Shown: positions 6,601-7,995 of the stretch, piece after piece | How the letters are laid out: each line of letters opens with the position of its first letter | How positions within the stretch are numbered: position 1 is the stretch's first letter | Assembly (NCBI GenBank): GCA_024400895.1 | Contig: JAKSMA010000109.1 | Coordinates: 1 to 7,995, forward strand | Reading direction: 5' to 3' | Length of the DNA stretch: 7,995 bases | Source of the DNA: Muribaculaceae bacterium | GTDB taxonomy: Bacteria > Bacteroidota > Bacteroidia > Bacteroidales > Muribaculaceae | Program-made: the position numbers and the translations under genes | The notes under the pieces: generated by a model | Seen by the model: only the letters and a program-made list of their open reading frames with translations | Databases searched by the model: none | Told to the model about the DNA's origin: nothing

Positions 6601-7491
6601 ATGAAAAAAACTCTACTTACCATGGTAGGTGGCCTTGCATTGGTTGCAAGTGCCCAGCAGGTGACCGTGACTTCAAACTCACGTCTGCTGAAGGGCGTGG
6701 AAGGCCCAGCCTACTATCCAGTGCTTAACAGCACAGGCAGTCAACTGCTTTTTGCAAGTGGTGATGCCTATGGTTTGAAAATCTATGATTTTGCCGACAA
6801 TGTAGTGAACCGAATCAGCGACGAGCCTGGTGCGGGTATTGATGCTACATTCAACGCTAATGGCGATGTGTACTACGTTACACAAAAGGTGGGCGAGGGC
6901 AACCTCGTGTACCGTACGGGTATGCGCTTCGACAAGGCTACTGCCAAAAGCGAAGTGGTTCTTGAGGCTCAGCACGGCTATGTGCGTCCGGATGTGGGAA
7001 CAAGTGGTAATGGCTTCAAGGGTGCAAAGAAATCTTTGGCTCCTTCAAAGAGCGTTGGCACTTCTGTGTGTGTGCAAGGCTCAAAACTTTTCATCACCAC
7101 CAATGGCGTGACCAAAGAATACACACCAGTGGAATCGTATGCAGGTTATCTTTGGGCATCATTATCGCCCGATGGTAAGAAGGTTGCATTCTTCGCTGCA
7201 GGAAAAGGTGTTGTGGTGACCGACCTCAATGGCAAGGTGCTTTCGATGCTTGGTAAGTATGAAATGCCATGCTGGTACAACAACGACTATCTCGTGGCTC
7301 AGAACGCTAAAGATGATGGTCACCAGTTCACATCTTCTCAAATTATGCTGATTAAGGCCGACGGCAGTTTCAAGACCAATTTGACTTCTGCTACATCGAT
7401 GTCGATGCAACCTACTTCGGCAGCGGGCAAGATTGTTTACACCACAATCGATGGCCTTCTTTATCAAATGACAATTAATATTAACGAATAA
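6601..7491 (+). CDS. Exported TolB-like beta-propeller protein (propeller 2)
   Basis: A 296-residue paralogue of the gene at 4160. It has a signal peptide (1-18, MKK start, cleavage after VASA) and then propeller repeats near 36-72, 79-121, 152-178, 183-216, 221-258 and 268-292. Shared landmarks with propeller 1 are GYLW (182-185), SPDGKKV (189-195), MPxWYNN (222-228) and LVAQ (231-234), plus the VYYV segment and QHG in the second blade region. It ends right after the last blade and lacks the charged tail of propeller 1. No enzyme motif is visible, and a binding or scaffold role in the periplasm is inferred from the fold. It is first in a new transcription unit and lies 14 bases before amidase 3, again pairing a propeller with an amidase. 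The function is not established. Confidence 0.85.
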   Translation: MKKTLLTMVGGLALVASAQQVTVTSNSRLLKGVEGPAYYPVLNSTGSQLLFASGDAYGLKIYDFADNVVNRISDEPGAGIDATFNANGDVYYVTQKVGEGNLVYRTGMRFDKATAKSEVVLEAQHGYVRPDVGTSGNGFKGAKKSLAPSKSVGTSVCVQGSKLFITTNGVTKEYTPVESYAGYLWASLSPDGKKVAFFAAGKGVVVTDLNGKVLSMLGKYEMPCWYNNDYLVAQNAKDDGHQFTSSQIMLIKADGSFKTNLTSATSMSMQPTSAAGKIVYTTIDGLLYQMTININE

Positions 7492-7505
7492 AACAGTAAG
7501 CAACG

Positions 7506-7995
7506 ATGAAAAAAACGATTTTTATTTCAGTAATGCTGCTGTTTGTTGCAGCGTTAGGACTAAATCTTGCAAACGCAAGCACTGACAAACCTCACGTGTA
7601 TATCAACCCTGGTCATGGTGGCCACACCAGCAACGACCGTAATGTGGTTGTGTATCCTTATGTACAAGGCGATACAATGGGTTTTTGGGAGTCAAATTCT
7701 AATATGTACAAGTGCTTTGCACTTCGTGAGATTTTGTGGAAAAAGGGTTATAAGGTAACCGTTTCGCGCGAAACTAATACTGAAGACGACGACTTGGCAC
7801 TGTCAACTATCGTTAGTCTCTGTAATAATAGTGGTGCCGACGTGTTCTATTCTATTCACAGTAATGCAACTGGCCAAGGCGAAGGTGCTCGTGTGAATTT
7901 CCCAATGGGCTTCTTCCGTGGCTATACCGACCAACCAGAAAACCCTTGGTGTAAGATTTTGACCGAGAAATTGGCTCCTTTCATTATTGGAAACA
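7506..7995 (+). CDS. Exported Amidase_3-type N-acetylmuramoyl-L-alanine amidase, 3' end cut by window (amidase 3)
   Basis: I translated this frame directly: 163 codons stay open to the window edge. It starts with a signal peptide (1-24, MKK start, cleavage after NLANA), then the catalytic domain. Zinc ligands are His 37 (NPGHGGH), Glu 62 (FWESNSN) and His 118 (SIHSNA). The 25- and 56-residue gaps between them are identical to those in the other two amidases. The catalytic Glu and any C-terminal domain lie beyond the window, so activity cannot be judged. It begins 14 bases after the propeller 2 stop and shares AACGATGAAAAA around its start with propeller 1. Around the first two ligands it most resembles amidase 1 (GHTSNDR, ESNSNM, TNTEDDDL), while a later stretch (RVNFPxxxxRGY) matches amidase 2. 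Confidence 0.9.
   Translation, partial: MKKTIFISVMLLFVAALGLNLANASTDKPHVYINPGHGGHTSNDRNVVVYPYVQGDTMGFWESNSNMYKCFALREILWKKGYKVTVSRETNTEDDDLALSTIVSLCNNSGADVFYSIHSNATGQGEGARVNFPMGFFRGYTDQPENPWCKILTEKLAPFIIGN

Noticed and set aside
4700..7154. TATCTTTG octamers inside both propeller genes (4700-4707 and 7147-7154)
   Set aside because: They encode part of the conserved GYLW motif and lack a TTTG element about 20 bases upstream, so the match is coding constraint, not a promoter.
2749..7995. The amidase/propeller array as a mobile element or genomic island
   Set aside because: No transposase, integrase, terminal repeats or tRNA-adjacent site, and base composition resembles the nuo genes.

Overview
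The window looks like the chromosome of a Bacteroidales bacterium, probably Prevotella-like; the genus is inference. Support: two upstream regions carry a Bacteroidetes-type promoter (TTTG or GTTG about 18-20 bases before TATCTTTG), start codons sit behind A/T-rich leaders with no Shine-Dalgarno, and the proteins resemble Bacteroidetes envelope proteins. All genes lie on the + strand.

Region 1 (1-2748) is the 3' end of a respiratory complex I operon: nuoM, cut by the left window edge, then a complete nuoN. A strong intrinsic terminator (about 2793-2830) closes it. The NuoM has Leu where E. coli NuoM has the pumping-channel lysine of the K-x-P-x-x-P-x-H-x-W segment; NuoN keeps its lysine.

Region 2 (3007-6496) starts with a near-ideal promoter and holds three closely spaced genes: an exported Amidase_3-type N-acetylmuramoyl-L-alanine amidase, an exported TolB-like beta-propeller protein with a charged helical tail, and a second exported amidase with a basic N-terminal linker and an acidic tail. 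A terminator follows at 6465-6496.

Region 3 (6532-7995) has its own promoter and repeats the theme: a second beta-propeller protein, then, 14 bases later, a third exported amidase that runs off the right edge. The array may continue beyond the window.

The main point of interest is this alternating array: amidase, propeller, amidase, propeller, amidase. The amidases share exact spacing of their zinc ligands, and the propellers share a distinctive GYLW / SPDGKKV / MPxWYNN / VAQ signature, so both families appear to have expanded locally. All five products should leave the cytoplasm. The simplest hypothesis is that the propellers partner with, position or control the peptidoglycan amidases in the periplasm. 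That is inference from gene order and predicted location, and I do not know of a described system with this layout.
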